Source: Streptomyces sp. Tue 6430 (GTDB lineage: Bacteria > Actinomycetota > Actinomycetes > Streptomycetales > Streptomycetaceae). Taken from it: a DNA stretch of 64,000 nucleotides. The notes beneath the pieces were generated by a model. That model saw only the letters and a list, made by a program, of their open reading frames with translations, did not search any database and was not told the DNA's origin. Below are positions 27,468 to 35,707 of this stretch, one piece after another; position 1 is the first letter of the stretch; the number at the start of each line of letters is the position of its first letter. The stretch is from contig JAKGSH010000001.1 of NCBI GenBank assembly GCA_021568835.1, positions 744,001 through 808,000 of the forward strand. The letters run 5' to 3'. Position numbers and translations under genes: made by a program.

Positions 27468-29021
27468 TCAGGCGGGTCGCACCGCTCCGCGCAGGGCGCC
27501 CGCGCCGAGGGCGTGCACCGAGTCCTCGCGGATGGCCGCACCGGGACCCGGAGCGTGGATCATCATGCCGCCGCCCGTGCACAGACCGGTGTGGCTCAGG
27601 TCGTCGTGGAAGAAGACCAGGTCGCCGGGGCGCAGGTCGTCCAGGGCGACCCGGGTGAAGGCCCGCGCCTGGTCGAGGGCCGTGCGCGGCAGCGTCACCC
27701 CCGCGGCCCGCCAGGCGGCCTGGGTGAGACTGGAGCAGTCGTACGACTCCGGCCCCGTGGCACCCGTCACGCACGGTCTGCCGATCTGGGCGCGGGCGAA
27801 GGCGAGGGCCTTGTCCGCCTTGCCGAGGTAGCCGGTCCCGGTCGTGTGGGCGGTGGCGTCGAGCAGGGGCGGGGCGGGCACGGCCGCCGGCGCGGTCGGG
27901 AGGGTGAACTCGGGCAGCGGGAGGCCGATGCCGGGAGCGGGGAGAGGGAACCCGGCGCCGGTGAAGGCCGGTTCCGGTGCCGGAAGCGTGGCCTGGAGCG
28001 GCTGGCCCGGGGCGATCGGGGCGATCGGGACGGCCGGGGCGGTGTGTCCGGGCGCGGGAGCCAGGAGGTCGCCGTAACTGGCCGCCAGGAGGCCCGTCTC
28101 GGGTTCCGGGAAGGCGTGGGCGGGCGCCGCCGGCGGAGGCTGGGGCACGGCGAAGCCCGAGGCGGGGGTGGGGAAGCCGGACGGGGGCGGGCCGGGCTGC
28201 GCGGCGGGCACGGGCGGGCCGGGCTCGGCGGTGGCGTGGACGACGGCGTTCCGGCCGGTCGTCGTGAGGGCGTCGTCCACGGTGCCGGCCGGCTGTCCCG
28301 CCCAGGTGTCCGTCCCCGGCCGGTAGGTCTGCCACTGCCCGGTGTCCCAGGCCTGCTCGACCGGCCGCGACGCGGTCGCGGGGAGCGGCGGCACCGACTG
28401 CGGGACGGCGCGGGCCCGCACCTCGCGGGCGAGCACCTCACGGGCGACGGCGAGCTTCTGCCGGATGGCCTCCTTGCCGCTGCGCAGGGACGCCCCCGGA
28501 GCGGCCGGGGCGGGGGAGGGCGCGGAATCCGCCGGAACGGGCGGCAGCGCCCTGGGTGACGGGGCGGCGGGGGCCGCCGGCAGCGCGGCCGGGGTCCGCC
28601 CGCCCGCCTCCAGTTCGAGCCGGCCACCCGCCTCCGACTCCCGCGCGCCGCCGCCGGACGGCAGCTCCGGTGCGCTCCGCGGGCGGGGGAGACCCGCCCG
28701 CCGGTCCGGCAGGCGGTCGGTGGGCAGGGTGGCGGCGGTGGTCGGTCCGATCCGGCTGCGCGCCATGTCGAACCACTGGCGGGTCACGGCCTCCAGCGAG
28801 GGGTCGGACGCCGGCCGCCCGCTGTTGGCGACGGAGGTGACGGTCCGGCGGCCGCCTCCGCCCGACCTGGCGCGGGTGGCGTTGAAGGTCCCGGTGTCGG
28901 TCTCGGCCCGGTCGTACAGGGCGCTGACCCGCTGCTGGACCTCCGCACGGCTCGGCGCGCCGGCGTCCTCGATGCGTGCGGAACCTGTGCCCGTCGGGAG
29001 CGCGGTGCGATCCGTCGCCAT
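27468..29021 (-). CDS. NlpC/P60-family cell-wall peptidase with long disordered N-terminus
   Basis: 517 residues. The C-terminal 120 form an NlpC/P60 cysteine peptidase: ALAFARAQIGRPCVTG, catalytic Cys in SYDCSSLTQAAW (about residue 427), DLRPGDLVFFHDDLSHTGLC (His, about 474) and MMIHAPGPGA (polar residue region). The first 390 residues are Pro/Ala/Gly rich and likely disordered, and no classical signal peptide is visible, so the export route is unclear. Such enzymes cut peptidoglycan stem peptides. ATG at 29021 has AAGGAG 10 bases upstream. The mRNA probably has a leader of about 215 bases (promoter at 29245-29274) that may hold a riboswitch. Confidence 0.88.
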   Translation of the reverse strand: MATDRTALPTGTGSARIEDAGAPSRAEVQQRVSALYDRAETDTGTFNATRARSGGGGRRTVTSVANSGRPASDPSLEAVTRQWFDMARSRIGPTTAATLPTDRLPDRRAGLPRPRSAPELPSGGGARESEAGGRLELEAGGRTPAALPAAPAAPSPRALPPVPADSAPSPAPAAPGASLRSGKEAIRQKLAVAREVLAREVRARAVPQSVPPLPATASRPVEQAWDTGQWQTYRPGTDTWAGQPAGTVDDALTTTGRNAVVHATAEPGPPVPAAQPGPPPSGFPTPASGFAVPQPPPAAPAHAFPEPETGLLAASYGDLLAPAPGHTAPAVPIAPIAPGQPLQATLPAPEPAFTGAGFPLPAPGIGLPLPEFTLPTAPAAVPAPPLLDATAHTTGTGYLGKADKALAFARAQIGRPCVTGATGPESYDCSSLTQAAWRAAGVTLPRTALDQARAFTRVALDDLRPGDLVFFHDDLSHTGLCTGGGMMIHAPGPGAAIREDSVHALGAGALRGAVRPA

Positions 29022-29240
29022 GGAAGACGTACTCCTTCCGTGCTCCGCCGGCCGGGTCGGGCGGTGGGTCCGGGAACGGCCCTTGCGGCAAGGTGCTTCC
29101 GCGCACGCCGTCCCGCAGGGCGGTCGGGCGTCCCGCTCCGGGGACGAAGGGTCCCGGCTCCGGCCGCGACACGTGGTGCCCCGGACTCGGCGGAGGCCGC
29201 GCGGCCGGCGGGGTTCGCCGGAGTCGGTCGGGCGGCCTTG
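29022..29240 (-). ncRNA. Long structured leader of NlpC/P60 gene, candidate c-di-AMP (ydaO) riboswitch
   Basis: The predicted transcript start near 29238 leaves about 215 untranslated bases. On the minus strand they contain paired blocks (CTCCGGC near 29220 with GCCGGAG near 29165) and end in a GCGGAGCACGGAAGGAG segment reminiscent of Streptomyces ydaO leaders before cell-wall hydrolase genes. No covariance model could be run. This is a hypothesis. Confidence 0.35.
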
Positions 29241-29244
29241 CGTC

Positions 29245-29274
29245 AACCTAGCCAACTTGTGTGGCTGGTGTGAA
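29245..29274 (-). promoter_or_regulatory. HrdB-type promoter of the NlpC/P60 gene
   Basis: On the minus strand TTCACA (29274-29269), 18 bases, then TAGGTT (29250-29245). This is one mismatch from the vegetative TTGACA-N18-TAGGTT pattern, in a locally AT-rich stretch. Confidence 0.6.
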
Positions 29275-29450
29275 GATTCAAGGGTTAAATGTCCGATACG
29301 TATTCGTGACCTTGGTCTCTCTTCACCGCAACGGCGTTTGACTCCGGCCGAGTTGACCGTCCGGCTCGGCCGTCCGGCTCGGACCCTTCGACCTGACCGT
29401 CCGGGGTGGCCGGGGTGGCCGGTGGGCGTGGCCGTGGCGGCCCCGTCCGG

Positions 29451-29792
29451 TCACGCGCCGCCGGGTCCCGGTCCGGGGCCGCGGGTGTGGTCCGCCTCGT
29501 CCTGGGCGAGCAGGGAGAGCAGGGCCGCCACCGTCAGCCCCGCCTCGGCGGGATGGCGCAGCACCTTGCCCGGTTCGATCCGGTAGGTGTTGCCGCGCCC
29601 CTCCCGGGTGTGGGACAGGTAACCGTCCTGCTCCAGGTCGGCGATGATCTTCTGGACGGCGCGTTCGGTCAGTCGGCAGCGCGCGGCGATGTCGCGGATC
29701 CGGGTCGTCCGGTCGTCCGCGATGACCGCCAGCACGCGGGCGTGGTTCGTCAGGAACGTCCAGCCGGTGTGCGATTCGGGCAGTCCTCCCAT
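29451..29792 (-). CDS. Winged-helix (MarR/ArsR-like) transcriptional regulator
   Basis: 113 residues with a winged helix-turn-helix: HARVLAVIADDRTTRIRDIA, then ARCRLTERAVQKIIADLEQD (recognition helix), then GYLSHTREGRGNTYRIEP as the wing. Relatives are common in Streptomyces and annotated only as HTH regulators. ATG at 29792 begins MGGLPESHTGWTFLTNHARV, the normal family start. A GTG at 29825 is also in frame. It is divergent from the STAS-ANTAR gene (29918), so the 125-base gap may hold its own operator. Confidence 0.85.
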   Translation of the reverse strand: MGGLPESHTGWTFLTNHARVLAVIADDRTTRIRDIAARCRLTERAVQKIIADLEQDGYLSHTREGRGNTYRIEPGKVLRHPAEAGLTVAALLSLLAQDEADHTRGPGPGPGGA

Positions 29793-29917
29793 GCCGCAAT
29801 CGTACGACCGGGGATTCACGTACACGAAAACCGGAACGGGATTTCCTGTATCGATTGACGCATCGCGGGTAGCGGAGTGAGGCTGGGAAGGTGAGGACGG
29901 TGACCGGGGAGGCGGTC

Positions 29918-30718
29918 ATGGCAGAGCTTGCGTACGGCACGGGTCGCGGCGCGGGAGAGGGCGGCCCGGGGGCCGGGAGGAGCGGTGCGCCGCACGCCCG
30001 GTCGATGCCCTGGGTGTCCCTGCACGCGCGCGGTGACCGGATGGCCGTGGAGGTCCGCGGCGAGCTGGACCTGGACGCCACCGAGCAGCTCGAGCACGCC
30101 CTGCGGGCGGCACTGGCCGCCGCGGTCGGCGCCGTGGAGCTGGACCTCGGTGCCGTCGTGTTCTGCGACTGCGCCGCCCTGAACGTCCTGCTGGAACTGC
30201 GCGAGCGGGGCTTGCGGCAGGGCAAGAGGGTCGTCGTGCGCTCGGCCGCCCCCGCGGTGGAGCGGCTCCTCGAACTGACCGGCACGGCACGGCTGTTCGC
30301 CGACGTCGAGACCGACACCGGCACCGCCGCCGACACCGGCACCGACGTCGATCACCGCTCCGCGGACGACGCGCTCGCCGCCGGACCGCCGCAGGGCCCC
30401 GGCGGCGAACGGAACCTGCACGTCGAGGTCGTCCAGCTGCGGCGGGCCATGCGGACCCGTCCGGTGATCGACCTCGCCCGCGGCATCCTCATGGCCTCGT
30501 TCGCCCTCAGCGCGCAGGACGCCTGGCGGGTGCTGGTCGATGCCTCCCAGCACACCAACACCAAGCTGCACCACCTCGCCCGCGACCTCGTCGGCGCCGT
30601 GGAGGGGGACCCGCCGCCGGAGGCCGTCCGGGAGCAGGTGGCGGCTGCCGTCGCCCGGGTCCGCTCCGAGTCCCCGGCGGGGGAGAGGGGCGAGAGGGCC
30701 GACCGCGTCGACGGGTGA
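29918..30718 (+). CDS. STAS-ANTAR fusion regulator
   Basis: 266 residues. Residues about 30-130 form an STAS (anti-anti-sigma) domain: VSLHARGDRMAVEVRGELDL, AVELDLGAVVFCDCAALNVL and a long helix ending RLFADV. A linker with Asp/Thr repeats leads to a C-terminal ANTAR RNA-binding domain (about 175-235): LRRAMRTRPVIDLARGILMA, SFALSAQDAWRVLVDASQHT, then TKLHHLARDLV. Known for the families: STAS domains are phosphorylated by anti-sigma kinases, and ANTAR domains bind paired RNA hexaloops to block termination. Here the STAS segment has Cys-Asp-Cys at the usual phosphoserine region, so regulation may be unusual. GGGGAGG precedes ATG 29918. Confidence 0.88.
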   Translation: MAELAYGTGRGAGEGGPGAGRSGAPHARSMPWVSLHARGDRMAVEVRGELDLDATEQLEHALRAALAAAVGAVELDLGAVVFCDCAALNVLLELRERGLRQGKRVVVRSAAPAVERLLELTGTARLFADVETDTGTAADTGTDVDHRSADDALAAGPPQGPGGERNLHVEVVQLRRAMRTRPVIDLARGILMASFALSAQDAWRVLVDASQHTNTKLHHLARDLVGAVEGDPPPEAVREQVAAAVARVRSESPAGERGERADRVDG

Positions 30719-30734
30719 CCCGCGCGGGTCACCC
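30713..30734 (+). terminator. 9-bp perfect hairpin overlapping the STAS-ANTAR stop
   Basis: GGGTGACCC (30713-30721) and GGGTCACCC (30726-30734) with a 4-base loop. The stop codon lies inside the first arm. Confidence 0.65.
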
Positions 30735-31042
30735 GCGCGGGGCGATCACGCCCACGCCGACCCGTGCGCGGTGACCGCGGCTGGTTCGCCCGCGTCCCCG
30801 GCCGGCCCCGACTCCGGACCCGACTCCGCGCCGGTCGCGGGCGTCTGACGCCGCGTCGGCCGAGCACCCGCCGGTCCGGCGGCGGACGGTGGGCGCCGGA
30901 GCCGCTCCGTACAGGTGACCGAGGGGCGTTGTCAGTGGTCACCGGTAGCTTCGTCCTTGTCGCGCCGACTCCGGTGCGACAGCCCCCCTGTGCCGCGCCG
31001 ACTCGGCGTGCCCGGGCTTCGTGCTGCAAAGGAGATGGTGCG
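30735..31042. other. Upstream region of the SWIM/VWA/MoxR/DUF5682 operon
   Basis: About 310 bases without a credible gene. It must hold the operon promoter. TTGTCA near 30929 and TAGCTT near 30946 look like promoter hexamers but are too close together to pair, so I assign none. Confidence 0.4.
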
Positions 31043-32995
31043 TTGTCGGACTGGGAGAAGTCGAGCACGGCCCGTGTGGTGCCGCCCGCGCGGCCCCGCA
31101 AACTCGCCAAGGTCCCCTTCGTCGAACTGGCCGACGGACGCCTCCAGGGCGTCGTCTCCAGCGGCTCGGACATCGAGCGCGTGTACGTCTCGTCGGTGGC
31201 CGCCGGGACGTACGCGTTCGCGTGCAGCACCAACAACAACCGCCCCTGCGGTGGTGCGCGCGGCTCGTACTGCAACCACATCCGCGCCCTGATCACCGAG
31301 GCCGTCCTGCAGTACGGCGCCGAGCGCGTCGCCCGCTACCTGCGCGTCGAGCCTGCCGGCGGGGAGGCGACGGTCCCCGGCATCACCGACGCCATGACCG
31401 CCACCCGGCCCGCCCCGGCCGACGGCAAGACCTCGGCGGCCTCCGTCTTCAGCCGCTTCCTGCGGCACCTCGCCTACCTCGAACTCGCGCCCACCACGGT
31501 CCCGTCGCCCGAGATGCAGTGGTTCCCGCCGACCCGGACGGCGGACGCCACCGGAGCGCCCGCGCCCGTTTCCGCGCCCGGCACGGAAGCGGAAACGGAA
31601 GCGGGGCTCGCGGACCCGCTGACCGCCCCCGTCGACGGACTCGACGAGGCGCTGGCGGCGGTCGACGCCCTCGACCGGGCCCTCGTCGCGGGTCTGCTCC
31701 GCCCGCAGCCCGCCCGCGTCGCCGACCTGGCGGAACTCGCCCGCGCCGTGGCCGGATCGCCGCTGGCCGCCCGGGTCGCGGAAGCCGTCGAGAAGGCGGC
31801 GGCGGGAGCCGCGGGCGAGGACCACCTCGTCGCCCTCGCCGCCGCCCGCACCGCCCTCCTGGGGGCCGCCCATGACGCCCTGACGGCCCGCGCCGACGAG
31901 AGCACCGGCCGCACCCGCGGCGAGGCCGCGGCACCCGTTCCGGCGCCGCGGCAGACCGTCAACCTGCTGCTGGCCGCCCGGACCTGGCTCGCCGACCTCG
32001 CCCGCGCCGGCTGGCAGGGCATCGACCACGAACTCGTCGGATCGGCCGCGCAGATCGTCTCGGCGATGCTGCCCGACCCCACCCTGCGCCGACTGGCCAC
32101 CCTGCTCGACGGCTTCGCCGCCGAACTCGCCGCCTCCTGCCCCGGCGCCGCCCTGGACCGTTTCCCCGCCCGCCGCTGGGGCGACCTGTGGGCGCGTGCC
32201 CTGCTGCTGACCCGGCCCGGCGCCGCCGAGCCCGCGCCGACCGTCCCCGCCACCGGCCGTCTGCTTCCCCTCGGCGTCGACCTGCACGAACACGCGACGG
32301 CCGCCCAGGCGCAGGTCCACGCGGTGTTCGAACCGGCGGACGGCGGGGCGGCCCGCCTGGTGCGCGCGAGCGTCTCCGTGCCCAAGCCGGACACCGTCGT
32401 CGCGGCGGGCGTCTGGCAGCTCCTGCGGCCCCACCTGGCGCTGCTCACCGCCCTCGGCGAAGGCCGGTCCATGCAGCTCACCGACATGCCCCTCACCGAG
32501 GACGGCGACCTGATCTGGGACGACGACCGGGCCCGCCCGGGTGAACCCGCCGACGCCTTCGCCGCCGCCCGCGTCGCCCTCCCGGCCGCCACGGCACCGC
32601 CCACCGCACCGCTGGACCGCCACCCCGCGCGCCTGGCCGAACCGGTGTTCCTGGAGGGCTACGAAGCCCGGCAGGAGGGCGACTCCACGATCGCCTTCGG
32701 TTTCGCCGGACACACCCTCGCCGTGGACACCGACCGCATCCCCGCCGCCGGTCCCCTCACCCCCGGGGCGGTGGCCGCCTCCAGCGCCTGCATCGGCCTG
32801 CTGCGCTGGGACGACGGCGCGTTCCACCTCCAGCCGCTCGCCGTGGAGACCACGGTGCGCAGGAGGACCACCGCCCTCCAGGCGGGCGCCTGGGCGGGCG
32901 GCACCACCGACAAGACCGGCGCCAAGGCCGAGAAGGCCGCCACGGACGCCGTGACCGTCCTGCGGGAGCGGGCGGGAAGGCTGCTGCGCAAATGA
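31043..32995 (+). CDS. SWIM-type zinc-finger protein, YehQ-like (operon gene 1)
   Basis: 650 residues. Near the N-terminus Cys61, Cys69, Cys77 and His79 (FACSTNNNRPC then GSYCNHIRALI) form a SWIM-like C-C-CxH metal site. The rest is Ala-rich and helical, with several globular blocks (LDRFPARRWGDLWARALLL; FEPADGGAARLVRASVSVPK). In E. coli the SWIM protein YehQ is encoded with a VWA protein and a MoxR ATPase, the same set as here. The start is TTG at 31043, preceded by AAAGGAG. Translation from there begins SDWEKSS, whereas the open frame upstream is low complexity. Its stop overlaps the VWA start by 4 bases (ATGA). Function unknown. It may act as the substrate or nucleic-acid-binding part of the complex (inference). 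Confidence 0.85.
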   Translation: MSDWEKSSTARVVPPARPRKLAKVPFVELADGRLQGVVSSGSDIERVYVSSVAAGTYAFACSTNNNRPCGGARGSYCNHIRALITEAVLQYGAERVARYLRVEPAGGEATVPGITDAMTATRPAPADGKTSAASVFSRFLRHLAYLELAPTTVPSPEMQWFPPTRTADATGAPAPVSAPGTEAETEAGLADPLTAPVDGLDEALAAVDALDRALVAGLLRPQPARVADLAELARAVAGSPLAARVAEAVEKAAAGAAGEDHLVALAAARTALLGAAHDALTARADESTGRTRGEAAAPVPAPRQTVNLLLAARTWLADLARAGWQGIDHELVGSAAQIVSAMLPDPTLRRLATLLDGFAAELAASCPGAALDRFPARRWGDLWARALLLTRPGAAEPAPTVPATGRLLPLGVDLHEHATAAQAQVHAVFEPADGGAARLVRASVSVPKPDTVVAAGVWQLLRPHLALLTALGEGRSMQLTDMPLTEDGDLIWDDDRARPGEPADAFAAARVALPAATAPPTAPLDRHPARLAEPVFLEGYEARQEGDSTIAFGFAGHTLAVDTDRIPAAGPLTPGAVAASSACIGLLRWDDGAFHLQPLAVETTVRRRTTALQAGAWAGGTTDKTGAKAEKAATDAVTVLRERAGRLLRK

Positions 32996-34478
32996 CCGAG
33001 CCCGAGACCGAGACCGAGAGCGGCGTCCGGCGCACGACCGAGACCGCGACCACCCCCACGCCAATCACGACAACCGCGACAACCATGCCGGCCACGACAA
33101 CCGCCGGCAGGTCCTCTACTGGCGTCTCCTGGCCCGCCTCTTCGACCCGGAGGAGCAGGCCGCACTGGAGTCCGCGAGCCTCGCCGTCGTCGAGGACGTC
33201 GGCCTGCCGCCCGCGCTGCTGGACCCGGGAGCCTCCGTCGACTCCATCGTGCAGCGCCACCCGGAGCTGGCCGCCGAGTTCGACGGCCTGATGGTCCCCG
33301 AACCCGAACCCGAACCCGATACCGACGCCGACGACACGCGTGACCGTCCGGCCGAGGTGCGGCGCGCGGCCCTCGTCTCCAAGGTGCTGCTCAACGTCTT
33401 CGCCACCGGCACCGGAGCCGTCAGCGCGGGTCAGCTCGCGCGCTGGCAGTCCGACGCCGGCTGGCTGGAGCGTGCGCTCGGCTGCTCGCCCGGCGACCTG
33501 CGCGGCGGTCGGGCCGGCGGCGGCCGCGGCGTCGGCCCGACCGGCTCGGGCGGCAACGGCCGGACCCCCGACCTCAGCCGGCTGATCCCGCAGATCGGAC
33601 CCGAACTCGGCGCCCTCGAAGGCGACCTGGTCAAGCGGATGCACCTGCGCGAGGTGCTCGCCGATCCCGCGCTCGCCGCCCGGCTCACCCCGAGCATGTC
33701 GCTGATCGAGCAACTGCTGCGGGACAAGAACAATCTCTCCGGAGTCGCCCTCGCCAACGCCAAGGCGCTGATCCGCCGGTTCGTCGACGAGGTCGCCGAA
33801 GTGCTGCGCACCCAGGTGGAGAAGACCACGGTCGGCGCCCTCGACCGGTCCGTCCCGCCGAAGCGGGTGTTCCGCAACCTCGACCTCGACCGCACCATCT
33901 GGAAGAACCTCACCAACTACAGCCCCGAGGAGGAGCGGCTCTACGTCGACCGCCTCTACTACCGGCACACCGCCCGCAGAACCACACCGCAGCGGCTCGT
34001 CGTCGTGGTGGACCAGTCCGGCTCGATGGTCGACTCCATGGTCAACTGCACCATCCTGGCCTCGATCTTCGCGGGCCTGCCGAAGGTCGACGTCCACCTC
34101 ATCGCGTACGACACCCAGGCGCTCGACCTGACTCCCTGGGTGCACGACCCCTTCGAGACGCTGCTGCGCACCCACCTCGGCGGCGGCACCGACGGCACCG
34201 TCGCGATGGCCCTCGCCCAGCCGAAGATCGCCGAGCCGCGCAACACCGTCGTGGTGTGGATCTCCGACTTCTACGAGTGGCGCGGCGAGCCCCTCTACGA
34301 CAGCATGGCCGCCCTGCACCGCTCGGGGGTCAAGTTCATCCCCGTCGGCTCGGTTACCAGCTCCGGCCGCGGCAGCGTCAACCCCTGGTTCCGGGAACGC
34401 TTCAAGGACCTCGGCACGCCGGTGCTCTCCGGTCACATCCGCAAGCTCGTGCACGAGCTGAAGACGTTCCTCACCTGA
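32992..34478 (+). CDS. VWA-domain protein, YehP-like (operon gene 2, apparent frameshift)
   Basis: 495 residues after repair. One C is missing from the run at 33053-33057. With it the reading becomes TTPHANHDNRDNHAGHDNRR, QVLYWRLLARLFDPEEQAAL and onward. The C-terminal 190 residues form a von Willebrand A domain with the MIDAS motif DQSGSM (VVVVDQSGSMVDSM), a conserved Thr in GGTDGT, and SDFYEW. The middle is helical (RLIPQIGPELGALEGDLVKR). VWA proteins work as metal-dependent partners of MoxR ATPases. Translation overlaps the SWIM gene by 4 bases. After its stop comes an unusual 57-nt pyrimidine tract before the ATPase gene. Confidence 0.88.
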
Positions 34479-34509
34479 GACGCCCGCTGCGTCGCCCTCT
34501 CCCCTCCTG

Positions 34510-34566
34510 TCTCTTCTCTCCCCTTTCCCTCCTTTCCCCTTTCTTCTTTTTCTTCTTTTTCTTCTT
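34510..34566 (+). other. 57-nt uninterrupted polypyrimidine tract between VWA and AAA+ genes
   Basis: Every base from 34510 to 34566 is C or T on the coding strand, ending in T-rich TTCTT repeats. With the neighbouring 34495-34508 it covers about 70 bases broken by a single G. This is very unlike the rest of this GC-rich window and lies between two genes of one operon. Confidence 0.9.
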
Positions 34567-34594
34567 GCTCGCCCTTCCGCAGAAAGGCCTGTCG

Positions 34595-35707
34595 ATGTCC
34601 GACCTGTTGCGCGCCCCCGCCGAGATCAAGTACGCCGAGGAACTGGACTGGCTGGAGTCGGTGGACGACAACCCCAAGCCGTTCTCCTGGCGGCTGTCGC
34701 CCAAGATGATCCGGCTGTTCGTCCTCGGCTCCGAGCGGGCGGACGGCCTCGACCGGGACGTCTCCCAGAAGTGGTTCGGCGACCGCAGCATCGTCGAGCG
34801 GGCCATCGTCACCCTCGCCTCCGACCGCGGCCTGCTGCTCATCGGCGACCCCGGCACCGGCAAGAGCTGGCTGGCCGAGCTGCTGGCCGCCGCCGTCTGC
34901 CGCAACTCCACCCAGGTAGTCCAGGGCACCGCCGGCACCACCGAGGACCACATCAAGTACTCGTGGAACGTGTCCATGGTCATCGCCAAGGGCCAGTCCC
35001 GCGAGTCGATGATCCCCTCGCCGATCATGACCGCGATGGAGACCGGCACGATCGGCCGGTTCGAGGAACTCACCCGTTCCACCAGCGACGTCCAGGACGC
35101 CCTGATCTCCATCCTGTCCGAGAAGTACATCTCGGTCCCCGAACTCGACAGCGACGGCATCGTGTTCGCCAAGCCGGGCTTCTCCGTCATCGCCACCGCC
35201 AACAGCCGCGACCGGGGCGTCAACGACCTGTCCTCGGCCCTCAAGCGCCGCTTCAACTTCGTCCGCATCCCCGTCGTGACGAACAAGAAGAGCGAGGCGG
35301 AGATCGTCCGCTTCCGCACCGAGGAACTGCTGCGCCGCCACCGGATCGAACTCGACGTCCCACCCACCCTGCTGGACGTGCTGCTGCAGAGCTTCGCGGA
35401 CCTGCGCGCCTCCGCCGCCGCGGCGGCCGGCGACGACGAGAAGCTGGAGTCCGCGCTGTCCACCGCCGAGCAGATCGGCGTCCTGGAGGACGCCGTTCTG
35501 CACGGCGACTTCTTCGGCGAGCGCGCCCTGACCGCACGCACCCTCGCCGCCTCCCTGGTCGGCTCCCTCGCCCGCCGCGACCCCGAGGACCTCGCCATCC
35601 TCAACAAGTACCTGCACGGCGTCGTCGAGCCGCGCAGCAGGGAGGAGGGGGGCTCCTGGCCGGAGTTCCTGGAGGGCGGCCGCGACGCGATCGCGACCCT
35701 GTCGTGA
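34595..35707 (+). CDS. MoxR-type AAA+ ATPase, YehL-like (operon gene 3)
   Basis: 370 residues. Walker A GDPGTGKSW (about residues 88-96), the second conserved block IGRFEELTRSTSDVQDALIS in the Walker B region, sensor 1 in VIATANSRDRG and arginine-finger segment LSSALKRRFNFVR. The lid domain follows. This matches MoxR-family ATPases that remodel protein complexes together with VWA partners. ATG 34595 has AGAAAGG 8 bases upstream. The frame is open further 5' but would encode a poly-Phe stretch across the pyrimidine tract, so the later start is right. The stop overlaps the DUF5682 start by 4 bases (GTGA). Confidence 0.93.
   Translation: MSDLLRAPAEIKYAEELDWLESVDDNPKPFSWRLSPKMIRLFVLGSERADGLDRDVSQKWFGDRSIVERAIVTLASDRGLLLIGDPGTGKSWLAELLAAAVCRNSTQVVQGTAGTTEDHIKYSWNVSMVIAKGQSRESMIPSPIMTAMETGTIGRFEELTRSTSDVQDALISILSEKYISVPELDSDGIVFAKPGFSVIATANSRDRGVNDLSSALKRRFNFVRIPVVTNKKSEAEIVRFRTEELLRRHRIELDVPPTLLDVLLQSFADLRASAAAAAGDDEKLESALSTAEQIGVLEDAVLHGDFFGERALTARTLAASLVGSLARRDPEDLAILNKYLHGVVEPRSREEGGSWPEFLEGGRDAIATLS

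Noticed and set aside
34256..34594. N-terminal extension of the MoxR gene across the pyrimidine tract
   Set aside because: It would encode a run of eight Phe and Pro/Leu/Ser low complexity. The ATG at 34595 has a good ribosome-binding site and matches the family start.
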